64,000 bases of DNA from Chthonomonas calidirosea T49 (GCF_000427095.1 NC_021487.1:558001-622000); one strand, 5' to 3'; counted from the first letter of the stretch, positions 52,032 through 61,640 are shown. The notes: generated from the sequence alone by a model not told the origin. Translations and numbers: made by a program.

Positions 52032-54002
52032 TTAGTTTGGAAAACACCTGTACATACTCATATGAAAGGCGACTCCCGCTAGTGACCATAAACAGGCTAT
52101 CACATAGTCCCCTAGAATAAGCCCGATAAAGAAGGGAAGCGCTTTGCGATACGACTGCATCCCTCCATAGCGCAGTATTAACACTTTAGCTAGCCATCCT
52201 ACTAGGAACGGACACCAAAGCAGGTCCGTTATAAACGTATTGCCGATCGCATAACCCGCCGGATGAAAGGGCCACCATGTGAACTGTGAGCGCGCGTAAA
52301 ACAGCAGGAAGGTAACAAGCGCTCCAGCTACCATCCCTTCGATCCCCGGCCAGTCTGGGTAGTGCTGAAGCGACTGTTGGTGTGCCTGCGCCAGGTTCCA
52401 AGGGATCTGTCCCATCTGAATGCGCCATGGGTTTACATGGGCGGTCGCCGCTCCATAAGTATAGTAGAGCTGCAACGAAGCCCAGCAGGACACAAAGTAT
52501 CCCACAATGATACAGAGCAACATAGCCCAAGTGAGGCGGCGAACCGAGCTTTTCCCTGCATAGGCCATGCGATAGCCCTCAAAAAGATGCGGCACCGTCA
52601 TGGAACGATAGTCCAAGTTGTACCACTCATGGAATGCCAAAGTGCTGATCGAGGTGGGAGACAGGGTCGCCGGTCCAACCCAATTTGCAACGACCTCCTG
52701 GGCAGGAATAAACGGCCCGAAATGCCAGGCCGTGCCGGCATCCACGCGTATGCGCGTAAGTGCTAACAGGTAGGCAGTCACCACAAGCACCATCACCACT
52801 ACAAGTGTAATGGGCATTCCCCCGACCCCAATTAAAAAGACCATTCCGCCAAACGATGCCAGAGCGCCCCATACCGCCCAACGTAACGAGGCTGCCTCCC
52901 TGTCACTACACCCGCGTAACCGAAATGCAGCTGAGCCGTAGCGCTTCAACTCTCGACGCGCCAACCATAATACCATGATCGCCATTGCTATCCAAGCTCC
53001 AACCCCCTGCTCGGGCGAATAGGGAATCCGATTCACTATCGGGCTACTCTGTGGGCTACGCCAACCCATTGCGGTGCAAAAAACATCAAGCCCCTTCCGT
53101 ACAAGATAGAAAAACCAACATGAAAAGGACACGTCCGCTGGCAGAAGATAGGCCAAACCAATGGTATTCGGATGAAAAGCAAGCGGAAAATAGCCTAAAG
53201 CGTTCCAAGGTGGTGTCGTAAACAGAGGCCCAAGGTCTAAGGGCCCGTTGATAGTCGGCTTTACCGGAATATAGGGTACAGAGGGAAACAGATAGTTGAG
53301 GCTATTGATCGTCTGAAGCACCACGGGAATGAGAAATCCTATCAGCAAACCACGTTGCCGTAGGAACCCTAGGAAACCATCGGGATAGAGCGTCATCTCC
53401 ATCGGCAACACAATGATAGGGTAGCTCAAACGCTCTTGCTCGATCCACTGGCGCCTTAACAGTAAGGCCACACAAAGGAAAAACCCCAGCAAGGCCATAA
53501 AGAAGAGACCCCAATAGAGCACAGGCGCCAACCAAGCCCGAATGTGCCCCCACGTATAAAGAGTGCTGTTGCCTAAATAGAATGCACGAATGGCCTTAGA
53601 ATCATGCGGCGCCCAAAACCATGGCGCCCAGCTTGCAATCTTCGCCCAATGGTTCGTCGCATTGTTGTAATAGAAGGGGTTTGCTAGGGCAGGCATCATA
53701 AAACCTACCATCCCAATGCCGGCCAACGATGAGCCAACTGCCGTTAGTGTATAGATAATTGCCAGCTCCGGCCCAGAAAGCAGGTTCTTGCCAAAATAGC
53801 GAGCAATAAGGGCGTTTCCTAAACACAGCAGAAAAAGAAGAAAGATAACCCCCATTGGCAAGGATGTTGAGGTGATCTCAGTGACCTGCGTTCGCATTTC
53901 CGAATAGACGATCCACCACACACTAAGGGAAATAAGACCTAGCGCAATCCAGATCGCCTTCGCACTAACGCCCTCATGAGCTTTCTTCGCTTGGTTCTTC
54001 AT
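52032..54002 (-). CDS. Polytopic membrane protein, DUF6785-like
   Basis: 656 aa with about 13-14 predicted membrane segments. The blocks SGPELAIIYTLTAVGSSLAG and LRRQWIEQERLSYPIIVLP, and the polar stretch RIRVDAGTAWHFGP, are typical of a large uncharacterised family found in Armatimonadota and Planctomycetota, related to oligopeptide transporters. Likely a solute transporter cotranscribed with the downstream hydrolase. Confidence 0.65.
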   Translation of the reverse strand: MKNQAKKAHEGVSAKAIWIALGLISLSVWWIVYSEMRTQVTEITSTSLPMGVIFLLFLLCLGNALIARYFGKNLLSGPELAIIYTLTAVGSSLAGIGMVGFMMPALANPFYYNNATNHWAKIASWAPWFWAPHDSKAIRAFYLGNSTLYTWGHIRAWLAPVLYWGLFFMALLGFFLCVALLLRRQWIEQERLSYPIIVLPMEMTLYPDGFLGFLRQRGLLIGFLIPVVLQTINSLNYLFPSVPYIPVKPTINGPLDLGPLFTTPPWNALGYFPLAFHPNTIGLAYLLPADVSFSCWFFYLVRKGLDVFCTAMGWRSPQSSPIVNRIPYSPEQGVGAWIAMAIMVLWLARRELKRYGSAAFRLRGCSDREAASLRWAVWGALASFGGMVFLIGVGGMPITLVVVMVLVVTAYLLALTRIRVDAGTAWHFGPFIPAQEVVANWVGPATLSPTSISTLAFHEWYNLDYRSMTVPHLFEGYRMAYAGKSSVRRLTWAMLLCIIVGYFVSCWASLQLYYTYGAATAHVNPWRIQMGQIPWNLAQAHQQSLQHYPDWPGIEGMVAGALVTFLLFYARSQFTWWPFHPAGYAIGNTFITDLLWCPFLVGWLAKVLILRYGGMQSYRKALPFFIGLILGDYVIACLWSLAGVAFHMSMYRCFPN

Positions 54003-54111
54003 AAAAGTGAAGCAGAACCCTCCTCCATCTATCTATGTTCTGTTCTCCAAACCTCTCTGTTTCTCCTGTTCGTCTTCTTCTCAAGGTGTGGCACAAGTAA
54101 CCCATTCGCCT

Positions 54112-54140
54112 TGAAAAATGCAGCCTTCTCATGGTAAAAT
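54112..54140 (+). promoter_or_regulatory. Promoter of tRNA-Met
   Basis: TTGAAA (about 54112-54117), 17 bases, TAAAAT (54135-54140); transcription would begin about 30 bases before the tRNA. Confidence 0.5.
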
Positions 54141-54175
54141 AGGAACCACGAGGAAATGCAGGGTTGACTCCATGG

Positions 54176-54249
54176 GGCGGAGTAGCTCAGCTGGTTAGAG
54201 CATTCGGTTCATACCCGAAGTGTCGGGGGTTCGAGTCCCTCCTCCGCTA
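54176..54249 (+). tRNA. tRNA with CAU anticodon (Met)
   Basis: 74 bases. Acceptor GGCGGAG pairs with CTCCGCT (terminal G-U), D arm GCTCAGCTGGTTAGAGC, anticodon loop TTCATAC, T arm GGGGGTTCGAGTCCCTC. No encoded CCA. Elongator Met is most likely; a lysidine-modified Ile(CAU) cannot be excluded. Confidence 0.93.
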
Positions 54250-54260
54250 TAAACGTTAAT

Positions 54261-54286
54261 GGGTTGGATGTTCCAACCCGTTTTTT
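54261..54286 (+). terminator. Terminator of tRNA-Met
   Basis: GGGTTGG / CCAACCC, five-base loop, then GTTTTTT. Confidence 0.88.
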
Positions 54287-54347
54287 ATATTTGATGTTTC
54301 TTGTGTTGTGGTGTTGCGAGGAAGCAGCGAAAACAGAGGAGCATCGC

Positions 54348-55205
54348 ATGTTCAGCGTGCAGCACTTAGTAACCGATCTCCAAAACCTTGGCCTGCGTTC
54401 AGGCGTAACCCTGTTAGTGCACTCCACATGGCCGTCATCGGCCGCCCCTTTGCCTCAAACCCTCCTTGACGCGCTTCTGACGGTACTAGGCCCCACCGGA
54501 ACACTAATGGTACCGACTTTTACCTATACTACCGTAGACTCTCCGTCACCGACTACCACGCCGACCGAAAATGGAACCCAATATTTGCCAGGATCCGTTT
54601 TCCGCATTCGCTCTACACCTGCCGACTCTCGGATCGTAGGCCCTTTACCGGAGCTTGTCCGCACTCGCCCTAAAGCCAGACGAAGTCGTCATCCTGTTTT
54701 CTCCTTTGCAGCTATCGGCCCTAACGCCCCTCTTCTGACCCACACAGCCCCCTTTCACTTTCCATTTGGCTCCAACAGTCCCCTAGCACACCTTCATCGC
54801 CTAAACGGTGAGCTACTGCTACTTAACACCGATCAGCGTTCTAACCTGCTGCTGCATCTGGCAGAAGTCTGGGCAGAGGTACCCTATCTCCTTTCTACCC
54901 TCCGTGTAAAAGTTGGACAGGAGCGTTGGCGAACGATGCGCGGCAAGCCTGGCTGCACGGAAGGCTTTGTCAAAATCGAGCCCCTACTTCGTCAAGCCCG
55001 CCTTATCCGCTATGGTACGATTGGCTCCATGCCTGCACAACGTATGAATGTACAAGCCGTAGTCTCAATGGCCGTGGCGCTTTTGAAAGGTGCGCCGGAC
55101 GCTCTGCTTTGCGACTCGCCAAACTGCACCTTCTGTCAATTCGCCCGCCGCATCACCCAAAAACCCCAACCTTTGCCGTCTGCTCCACACTTTGAACTCC
55201 TCTAA
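54348..55205 (+). CDS. AAC(3)-like N-acetyltransferase
   Basis: 285 aa, resembles the aminoglycoside 3-N-acetyltransferase/YokD family: LVTDLQNLGLRSGVTLLVHST, LGPTGTLMVPTFTYT, and SRHPVFSFAAIGPNA. The His and acidic residues of the CoA/aminoglycoside site cannot be confidently assigned. May be a resistance-like enzyme or act on another amine. ATG 54348 has GAGGAG upstream. Confidence 0.75.
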   Translation: MFSVQHLVTDLQNLGLRSGVTLLVHSTWPSSAAPLPQTLLDALLTVLGPTGTLMVPTFTYTTVDSPSPTTTPTENGTQYLPGSVFRIRSTPADSRIVGPLPELVRTRPKARRSRHPVFSFAAIGPNAPLLTHTAPFHFPFGSNSPLAHLHRLNGELLLLNTDQRSNLLLHLAEVWAEVPYLLSTLRVKVGQERWRTMRGKPGCTEGFVKIEPLLRQARLIRYGTIGSMPAQRMNVQAVVSMAVALLKGAPDALLCDSPNCTFCQFARRITQKPQPLPSAPHFELL

Positions 55206-55288
55206 ACTCTTTCTAGCACAACAAAGCCCCTTGTGCTTATAGGAACATCGTATCGTGTAGCAGTGGTAAATAGTAAAATAGAGAGGAT

Positions 55289-55640
55289 GCAGAGGGCCGG
55301 GTGGCCGCTGCAGCTGCATTGCGTGTGCACGCTGCAGAGGAAAGTCCGGGCTCCATAGGGCACGATGCCGGATAACATCCGGGCGGGGCGACCCGACGGA
55401 AAGTGCCACAGAAAACACACAGCCGTGGCCGTTTGGCTGCGGTAACGGTGAAAAGGTGCGGTAAGAGCGCACCGGCGGTGTGGTAACACACCGGCCTGGC
55501 AAACCCCATCGGGAGCAAGATCAAAGGGAGGGGTTGAGGCGGCCCGCGGACCCTCCCGGTAGATCGCTTGAGGAGCCGGGTAACCGACTCCCCAGAGAGA
55601 TGGCCACACAAAGACAGAACCCGGCTTATAGGCCCTCTGC
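55289..55640 (+). ncRNA. rnpB: RNase P RNA
   Basis: Bacterial class A type. P1 is formed by GCAGAGGGCC at the 5' end and GGCCCTCTGC at the 3' end. The universal core GAGGAAAGTCCGGGCTCC is at about 55334-55351, GCCACAGAAAA near 55407, and the 3' core ACAGAACCCGGCTTA at 55614-55628. A TAAAAT box at 55274-55279 may be its -10. Confidence 0.96.
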
Positions 55641-55741
55641 TTCTTATTTCCTCTATTCTTCGCCAACCTCTTCCCTTTGTGCTCTCCCCTCAAGCTTAAC
55701 ACGTAAGTTGTCTCACTGCAAGAAATTATCAGGCTCCATTC

Positions 55742-55770
55742 TTGACGCTCGTGCTATTTTGTGCTATACT
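55742..55770 (+). promoter_or_regulatory. Promoter of the chimeric regulator gene
   Basis: TTGACG (55742-55747), 17-base spacer, TATACT (55765-55770), extended by TGC. Confidence 0.75.
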
Positions 55771-55781
55771 TATCACATAGC
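55763..55781. promoter_or_regulatory. Candidate operator over the -10
   Basis: Inverted repeat GCTAT-N9-ATAGC covering the -10 box and start region of the regulator promoter, positioned for autorepression. Confidence 0.45.
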
Positions 55782-55827
55782 AGTCATAGTATTGGAATGT
55801 TCTTGTTCTATAGTAGAGACATAGACG

Positions 55828-56985
55828 ATGGTGATTTTACATCTGGATCCACTTGGGGATCGTCCACTCTACCTTCAAATCGTAGAGCAAATCGAAGAGG
55901 CCATTAACTCAAACCGGCTTACGGACGGTCAGCCGATCTGGTCTGCACGTAAAATTGCCTCCCACTACCACATCTCCTATCAAACAGCGGAACGAGCACT
56001 CGCCGAACTAGCTCGCCGCGGGCTTGTACGCCGTTCCGTTGCCTCAGGCACAGTGGTATGCCTCTCGTCGCAAACCCAACAAATCTGCCCCGCGATACGT
56101 CATCGTGTCATCGCCCTGATCTCTTGTTGGGAAGTTTGGGGTACTCAGCCCACGCATACGATGTCAGAGATGCAGATCTCTCAGGCGGCAGCACAACGCC
56201 TCGCCTCAGATCTTTGGGGACTCATCTGGGCTTATCCGGGTAGCGGAGATATCAAAAAAGGTTTCTCCGTAGCCGAACTCGCCAAGTGGTGCCATCGCGT
56301 AAAGTTCGATGGAGCCCTGGTATTTGGTCACATGCCAGAACGTGGGCTTGAATGGCTTCATCATCAGGGCTACCCAGTGGTTGTGGTAGATGCAGAACCT
56401 ATCGGCCCCTTCCCACGTGTCGTCCACGATAACTATGGAGGCATGAAGGCTGCGGTTGAGCACCTCCTAGAGTTGGGCCATACAAAGATCGCCTTCTTGC
56501 GTGGTGATCGCCCTTATCACTACTCTGTGCGTCAAAAAGCTTACGAAGACACCCTACTTCAAGCGGGTATCCAACCGGATCCGGAGCTTATTATCTCCAT
56601 TCGGCGACCGAAACCACGTGTAGCAGATGCCATTAAGTTTTGGTTTTCCTTACCAGACTCCCGACGTCCTACCGCTTTGGCGGCAGGTTCAGATATCATC
56701 GCCGCCTTCGTGGCGCAAGAGGCCCAGAAGCAGGGCATACGCATTCCCCATGATCTCTCACTCACAGGCTATGACGACGAACCTTTTGCCGTTGCTGTTC
56801 ATCCCCCACTAACGACCCTGCATGTCTCTTGGGCCGATATGGGCATAGCCGGCGCTAACTTGCTCTTAGAGAGACTTCAAAACCCCTATCTTCATCAAGA
56901 AGGAGAAACAGAACCAACTCGCATCGTTGTTCCATCACAGCTTGTGGTGCGCGAATCGACGGCACCACCTGCTAGTAAAACCTAA
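55828..56985 (+). CDS. GntR/LacI chimeric transcriptional regulator
   Basis: 385 aa. Residues 1-75 are a GntR winged helix ([55 protein letters not shown]). Residues about 95-380 are a LacI/periplasmic-binding-type sensor ([35 protein letters not shown]). Likely senses a sugar. It precedes the prepilin-type protein by 17 bases, which suggests that gene and the following one are cotranscribed or controlled by it. Ribosome site before ATG 55828 is weak. Confidence 0.88.
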   Translation: MVILHLDPLGDRPLYLQIVEQIEEAINSNRLTDGQPIWSARKIASHYHISYQTAERALAELARRGLVRRSVASGTVVCLSSQTQQICPAIRHRVIALISCWEVWGTQPTHTMSEMQISQAAAQRLASDLWGLIWAYPGSGDIKKGFSVAELAKWCHRVKFDGALVFGHMPERGLEWLHHQGYPVVVVDAEPIGPFPRVVHDNYGGMKAAVEHLLELGHTKIAFLRGDRPYHYSVRQKAYEDTLLQAGIQPDPELIISIRRPKPRVADAIKFWFSLPDSRRPTALAAGSDIIAAFVAQEAQKQGIRIPHDLSLTGYDDEPFAVAVHPPLTTLHVSWADMGIAGANLLLERLQNPYLHQEGETEPTRIVVPSQLVVRESTAPPASKT

Positions 56986-57002
56986 AGAAAGGAGTTCTTT
57001 CC

Positions 57003-57812
57003 ATGAAACCTTCGTCACGTGCCTTCACATTGATAGAATTGCTTGTTGTTATCGCTATTATTGCGATACTTGCGGCGATTCTGTTCCCGGTCTTCGCGCA
57101 AGCGCGTGAGGCCGCAAGAAAAACAACCTGCCTCTCTAACGAAAAGCAGCTCGCCATGGGTCTGATTATGTATGTGCAAGACTATGATGGGATGATGTGT
57201 CCTAATGAAACCACGGATTCCCAAGGACTTTGGGCAGGTTGGATGGATCTAACTCAGCCTTATGTAAAAAACCAGGACATTTGGTGGTGCCCCGATCTAC
57301 CAAAACCAACTCATGACCCAGCCTGGCAGGGATGGTTTGGTGGAGATGAAGTCTACGCCGACTGGACAATCCATGTAGGTATCAATGCCTGGGGTGCAAC
57401 TGGCTATTTCGATTTCAGCGCTAATCCCACCGTGTTCCGTATCCGCCTCATGGACGCTATAGACAAACCTGCACAAAGAGCCTATCTATGCGATACACTC
57501 TCGGTGCCCGCGTGGGGCTATAGCCGAGATACCTACCGCTCGATCGGTAGCGGTGCCTGGAGTTTCTTCAACGCATACTCATGGAGCATAGATCCTAACG
57601 TCTCCCCTGGAAACGACTGGAACGCCATAGACCCCCGACATCCTCTCGCTAAACAGGTAAACGGGGTTCCCGTACCCGGAGCAGGCGGAGGCTATAACAC
57701 TGTCTTTGTAGACGGTCATGCCAAATATACACCCTACGGCTCTGAACAGTCTATCAATGGGCAAGGAGGCTATGATATAGACTACTGGGGGCCTTGGTGG
57801 GCCAATAATTAA
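57003..57812 (+). CDS. DUF1559-type prepilin-like protein
   Basis: 269 aa. Prepilin signal [20 protein letters not shown] with the conserved Phe and Glu, then DUF1559-like [19 protein letters not shown] and the C-terminal H-x9-DG motif region ([13 protein letters not shown]). Expected to be cleaved by prepilin peptidase and exported. Families of this kind are expanded in Armatimonadota and Planctomycetota. AAAGGAG upstream of ATG. Confidence 0.9.
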   Translation: MKPSSRAFTLIELLVVIAIIAILAAILFPVFAQAREAARKTTCLSNEKQLAMGLIMYVQDYDGMMCPNETTDSQGLWAGWMDLTQPYVKNQDIWWCPDLPKPTHDPAWQGWFGGDEVYADWTIHVGINAWGATGYFDFSANPTVFRIRLMDAIDKPAQRAYLCDTLSVPAWGYSRDTYRSIGSGAWSFFNAYSWSIDPNVSPGNDWNAIDPRHPLAKQVNGVPVPGAGGGYNTVFVDGHAKYTPYGSEQSINGQGGYDIDYWGPWWANN

Positions 57813-57824
57813 GGAGATGACACC

Positions 57825-58034
57825 GTGCGAAAAGAGATCAGTCCACAAACGGCCACGCTCCTGATCCTACTGACCATTCTGATTGTAGGAGGCCTGTTCT
57901 ACGTGCTCTTTAATCCATTCCGAAGCATCCCCCGCCCAAAGCCCAGGATTCAAGCACATCCTTCAGGACCTGCCGTTCCTCCACCCCTCCCACCCAATAT
58001 CATACGTCATGGGCCAATAGGCTCAAACCCTTAA
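57825..58034 (+). CDS. Small single-helix membrane protein
   Basis: 69 aa: one membrane helix (about 10-30, TATLLILLTILIVGGLFYVLF) and a proline-rich tail (PSGPAVPPPLPPN). GTG start with AAGGAG upstream, 12 bases after the prepilin-like gene. Unknown role, probably linked to it. Confidence 0.65.
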   Translation: MRKEISPQTATLLILLTILIVGGLFYVLFNPFRSIPRPKPRIQAHPSGPAVPPPLPPNIIRHGPIGSNP

Positions 58035-58057
58035 ACTATGAAGCTAAATCTATTGCG

Positions 58058-58096
58058 AGCGGCGGATCAGCAGGTTTCCTGCACCCGCCGCTTTTT
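58058..58096 (+). terminator. Terminator of the prepilin-like operon
   Basis: AGCGGCGG / CCGCCGCT outer stem with an inner GCAGG-TTT-CCTGC hairpin, followed by TTTT. Confidence 0.85.
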
Positions 58097-58105
58097 CATA
58101 AAAAT

Positions 58106-58153
58106 AGGGCAAGAAGACCCCTCCGTGCCTTTAGGCGGGGGAGGAATTGCCCT
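58106..58153 (+). mobile_element. Left-end hairpin of an IS605-type relic
   Basis: AGGGCAA / TTGCCCT outer arms, CCTCC / GGAGG and GCC-TTTA-GGC inside. This GC-rich imperfect hairpin just before a TnpB fragment resembles the subterminal structures of IS200/IS605 elements. No TnpA gene is present. Confidence 0.5.
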
Positions 58154-58244
58154 GCCTCCTCCCTAGAAGGACAGAAGCGGTCAAGACACCTTCACAATCT
58201 CCTGTCCTTTGACACATACTACTTTTTCGGTAATCCTCTCCTCA

Positions 58245-58763
58245 ATGAACAGAAACTATCGAAAGGTGAACCTTACCCTGCGCGTGAAACTGAACACCGA
58301 CGACGCTGGTAAAGTAGCCCTGTGGGGACCCTGCGCAGTCCACGGTCTGCTTCAACACCGTATGCGGTTACAGGTGGGACAACAGAGAACGCAATGGGAC
58401 ACGGCTGCATCATGCCACCTACAAGCCCCTCCGCGTTGCTTACCCATCGTTTCCCTCAGGCTCATCGTGTCGGCGCAGAGGCAGGCGCCCAAAAGCCCTG
58501 AAATCTACGTCCATCACCTGTTCCTGTGGTAGGTATTGTCTAAGGCCAACTGCAAATCTCAGGCGCACTTTAAACGCCTCGGATGTGGCTTTGAACTCAA
58601 CGCTGACAAGAACGCTGCGTTGAACATCAAAGCGAGACTGCAGGCTATTGCCTGCCTCAGAGGGCCTCTTGTGTCAGCCCCGTCTGTCTTAGACGGCAGA
58701 GCCTCAAAGGTTAGGCGCAACCCGCCCTGCCTTCAGCTGGGGTATCTGGCTAGAAACCCCTCC
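58245..58763 (+). pseudogene. TnpB relic with deleted centre
   Basis: The N-terminal fragment (VNLTLRVKLNTDDAGKVALWG) and the C-terminal half of the zinc ribbon plus RuvC-III (CKSQAHFKRLGCGFELNADKNAALNIKA, cited in part: GFELNADKNAALNIKA) lie within 400 bases, in different frames, with the RuvC-I and RuvC-II core missing. After the coding relic, TGGCTAGAAACCCCTCC near 58749-58765 resembles the right-end/omega-RNA region of such elements, running into the stop of the convergent kinase gene. Confidence 0.72.
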
Positions 58764-59726
58764 TTAAGAACCGGTCAAAGATGCCTCCAACGCCAACAAG
58801 GCTGCCCCGTATGCCGCGTCGGCATGCGGGGTCCCGATGAGGAAACGACCTCCAGATAAATCGTCGCCTTCCCCCTCCACACGCCAAGTAGGTTGGATAA
58901 ACTCAGAACGGAAAAATGACCCAATGTTCCACAAGCCCCCCAGCATGTAAACAGGTACATCTCTCGGTAACCAAAGCTTGTGCCTAACCTGACGTACCGA
59001 ATGACGTAAACAGCGAGCCATCTTGGCCACTAAATCCCTAGCCGCCCTATCCCCCTCATCCGCCAACGCGCCCACAACAGGTGCAAGTTCAGCTACCTTT
59101 GCAGGAACAAAATCGCCGTATAACCATCGCACGATCCCACTCTGTGACTGTGCCCCCGTAAACTCTAAAACGGCCGCCGCTAACCGGTCTACATTCCCCT
59201 CTTTCATACGGTCTAACGTATAACGTAAAGTATGAAGCCCCAAATTAAATCCACTCCCCCGATCGCCGAGCAGATATCCAAGCCCATCTTCACGATAACT
59301 CTCGCCTTCTGCATTCCGCCCATAGGCCACAGCTCCCGTGCCAGCGATCACAACGATTCCAGGCTCTCCCAGAGTAGCACCCCAATAGGCCGCCACATAA
59401 TCTGGCTCTATACGATACCTATCGGCTTTTACAAGACCCTTTAATAGCTCAAAAAATCGCTGCCTTCTCTCCTCATCGGAATATCCCGCCATTGCGGCAC
59501 AAACACCAGCAAAGTGAGTGTCGGCAATTTCTAAACCGGCTATGGCACAGGCCTGACTCACGCCCTCTAACACAGAACGCCGTAACACCGGCTCGGCGGT
59601 AACCGCGATGTTGCCCGGCCCCCCCGTTCCCTCACCAACAACGGCCCTTGTATCGGTGATGATTGTCACCGCCGTTTTTGTGCCCCCACCATCAATGCCT
59701 AGGTATAAACGTATTCTCTCTTTCAC
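58764..59726 (-). CDS. BadF/BadG-type kinase, N-acetylglucosamine kinase-like
   Basis: 320 aa, ASKHA fold. Phosphate-1 block LYLGIDGGGTKTAVTII, GVCAAMAGY, phosphate-2 block GIVVIAGTGAVAYGR and GLGYLLGDRGSGFNLG are typical of GlcNAc kinases of this family. Substrate likely an amino sugar. Starts two bases after the polysaccharide-type ABC ATPase gene. Its 3' end abuts the TnpB relic. Confidence 0.85.
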   Translation of the reverse strand: MKERIRLYLGIDGGGTKTAVTIITDTRAVVGEGTGGPGNIAVTAEPVLRRSVLEGVSQACAIAGLEIADTHFAGVCAAMAGYSDEERRQRFFELLKGLVKADRYRIEPDYVAAYWGATLGEPGIVVIAGTGAVAYGRNAEGESYREDGLGYLLGDRGSGFNLGLHTLRYTLDRMKEGNVDRLAAAVLEFTGAQSQSGIVRWLYGDFVPAKVAELAPVVGALADEGDRAARDLVAKMARCLRHSVRQVRHKLWLPRDVPVYMLGGLWNIGSFFRSEFIQPTWRVEGEGDDLSGGRFLIGTPHADAAYGAALLALEASLTGS

Positions 59727-59728
59727 CG

Positions 59729-60541
59729 CTATGAACCCGCCTGCTCGGCACTATAGAGGCGGTAGGCCTCTAAAACCGTCTTTACCTCACCATCCATGTG
59801 GATCTGCCCGTCCATAAGCCATATGACCCGCTGAGCCACCCGCTCCACCTTTGCAAGATCGTGCGACACAAAAAGTATCGTCTTACCTTGGCGTTGTAGC
59901 TCCTCTACCTTGCGATAACACTTGGCCTGAAAGGCCTCATCCCCAACCGCTAACACCTCGTCAATCAATAGAATATCCGGATCGGTATGAATTGCAATCG
60001 CAAACCCTAACCGCAGCCGTGCACCGTCGTTCCAGTTTCGCACCGCTGTCCGAACTTTATCTCCAAGCTCTGCGAACTCAACAATGCGGTCGAACTTCTG
60101 GCGCATCTCACGGGCTGACATGCCTAAAATAGCTCCGTAAAACTCGATGTTCTCCTCTCCAGTCAGGTCCATATGAAATCCCGCCCCTAACTCCAGCAGC
60201 GGCGCGATCCGTGCAGATCCTCCGTCTACCCCATAAAGACGGATCTCCCCCGATGTCTTCTTATAGACCCGTGCTAAAAGCCCCATTAGCGTAGATTTCC
60301 CCGAACCGTTGCGCCCGATGATCGCTACGGTCTGCCCATGCGGCACACAAAACGACACGTCGCTTAAGGCCGTGAAACGTTTTAACGTCGGCTCCGATCC
60401 TCCAAAGAGACCGATCAATCGCCGCTTAACCGATGTCCGATAACGAACCCGAAACTCTTTCGTTAAATGGGAGACCACCACAGCATACTGCTTTCCCTCT
60501 TCGGTCTCATCCAGACCTCTCATCGCGATCGTCTCTGTCAT
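59729..60541 (-). CDS. Polysaccharide/O-antigen-type ABC ATPase
   Basis: 270 aa, Wzt/TagH-like. Walker A IIGRNGSGKSTLMGLL, signature region RNWNDGARLRLGFAIAI (atypical signature as in this family), Walker B ILLIDEVLAVGD. KEFRVRYRTSVKRRLIGLFGG at the N-terminus is characteristic. ATGA overlap with the permease gene fixes the start at 60541. Exports a surface glycan with the permease. Confidence 0.9.
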   Translation of the reverse strand: MTETIAMRGLDETEEGKQYAVVVSHLTKEFRVRYRTSVKRRLIGLFGGSEPTLKRFTALSDVSFCVPHGQTVAIIGRNGSGKSTLMGLLARVYKKTSGEIRLYGVDGGSARIAPLLELGAGFHMDLTGEENIEFYGAILGMSAREMRQKFDRIVEFAELGDKVRTAVRNWNDGARLRLGFAIAIHTDPDILLIDEVLAVGDEAFQAKCYRKVEELQRQGKTILFVSHDLAKVERVAQRVIWLMDGQIHMDGEVKTVLEAYRLYSAEQAGS

Positions 60542-61404
60542 GGCCGCTCCACAAAAAGCCACTTGCGGCGATTGAAATAGGCATATCCTGCCCATGCAAT
60601 GAGAAACGAAAGCAGACATGCCCCAAACCAGAGCGTCCAGTCGAACGGCAAAGGCTTGGCTCCCCTCAACGAAGCGTTGAACGCTACAGGGCTTATCGGC
60701 TGTAAGAGCATACGCCGGTAAGCCGTGATAATGGCCGCTATCGGGTCGAGAAGGTAAACCTTATAGAGCCATGGATGCGCTCGGATAAGATGCGACGTAT
60801 AGTATATCTGATCGGCTGGATAGAGCACCGGTAAAAGAAAGAAGCCAAGTTGGAACACGGTCTGTACGATGAACTTGACGTCCTCGTAAAAAACGTTCAG
60901 TGACGCCACGACAAGCGCACATCCGATCACCAACAGTAGCTCTATGATCGTTATGAAGGGAAACCACACCATGCTTCCAAGTAGCGGTGTCCCTAAACCA
61001 AAGAGCGGAGCAACTCCTAAAAAAACGATGAAATAGAGAGCCCAGCTCAATAAAAAATGGACAAAGTTACTTAAAACGCTTGCCAGCGGAATAACCTCAC
61101 GTGGTAAATAGACCTTCCGAATGATCGGGTAGTTGATCAAAAGGGACTGGCTCGCATCCAAAATAGCTGTAGAGAAGAACGTCCACGGAATGATGCCAGT
61201 TAGAAGATAGGCGCTGTAGTTGGGGGCGCGCACTCCGACCACGTTGCGAAAGAGAAAAGTATAGACAAATACCTGCAGTAAAAGCGGAATACCAGACCAT
61301 AAAAAGCCGAGTACGGAGTTTTTATAGCGCACCTTCAACTCGCGACGAACCAGCATATAGAGTAGATAACGGTAGCGCCAAAGCTCTCTTAGTTCTTCAG
61401 ACAT
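60538..61404 (-). CDS. Polysaccharide/O-antigen-type ABC-2 permease
   Basis: 288 aa with six membrane segments. YMLVRRELKVRYKNSVLGFLWS and GIIPWTFFSTAILDAS are typical of Wzm/TagG. Overlaps the HTH gene upstream by eight bases and the ATPase gene downstream by four, so the three are translationally coupled. Confidence 0.9.
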   Translation of the reverse strand: MSEELRELWRYRYLLYMLVRRELKVRYKNSVLGFLWSGIPLLLQVFVYTFLFRNVVGVRAPNYSAYLLTGIIPWTFFSTAILDASQSLLINYPIIRKVYLPREVIPLASVLSNFVHFLLSWALYFIVFLGVAPLFGLGTPLLGSMVWFPFITIIELLLVIGCALVVASLNVFYEDVKFIVQTVFQLGFFLLPVLYPADQIYYTSHLIRAHPWLYKVYLLDPIAAIITAYRRMLLQPISPVAFNASLRGAKPLPFDWTLWFGACLLSFLIAWAGYAYFNRRKWLFVERP

Positions 61405-61624
61405 CTTTTATGGCTTTGCCCGATCGCGTAAGCCGAGCGTTCCACACAACAGGTTCCAATAATCCGAGAAGCTCCTCCCGAGGAATAAGTATCTTGCGTC
61501 CTCCAGCCACACGAAAGGCTTTTATTTTTCCTTGTCGTATATAAGATCGAATGCTCGCACAGGTCAGTTGAAGATAGTCTGCCGCTTGGGCAACCGTATA
61601 GAGTTCTCTCTCTTCAGTAGACAT
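61397..61624 (-). CDS. Excisionase/MerR-like helix-turn-helix protein
   Basis: 75 aa: YTVAQAADYLQLTCASIRSYI and KIKAFRVAGGRKILIPREEL form a HTH_17-type DNA-binding fold with a wing. Overlaps the permease gene by eight bases. Such a small DNA-binding protein in an exporter operon may regulate it. An inverted repeat lies upstream. Confidence 0.8.
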   Translation of the reverse strand: MSTEERELYTVAQAADYLQLTCASIRSYIRQGKIKAFRVAGGRKILIPREELLGLLEPVVWNARLTRSGKAIKDV

Positions 61625-61640
61625 CTATTACGATCCTTAA

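Noticed and set aside
55202-55702. Long minus-strand open frame over the RNase P RNA gene
   Set aside because: The sequence is explained by rnpB core motifs; the open frame is a by-product of high GC content.
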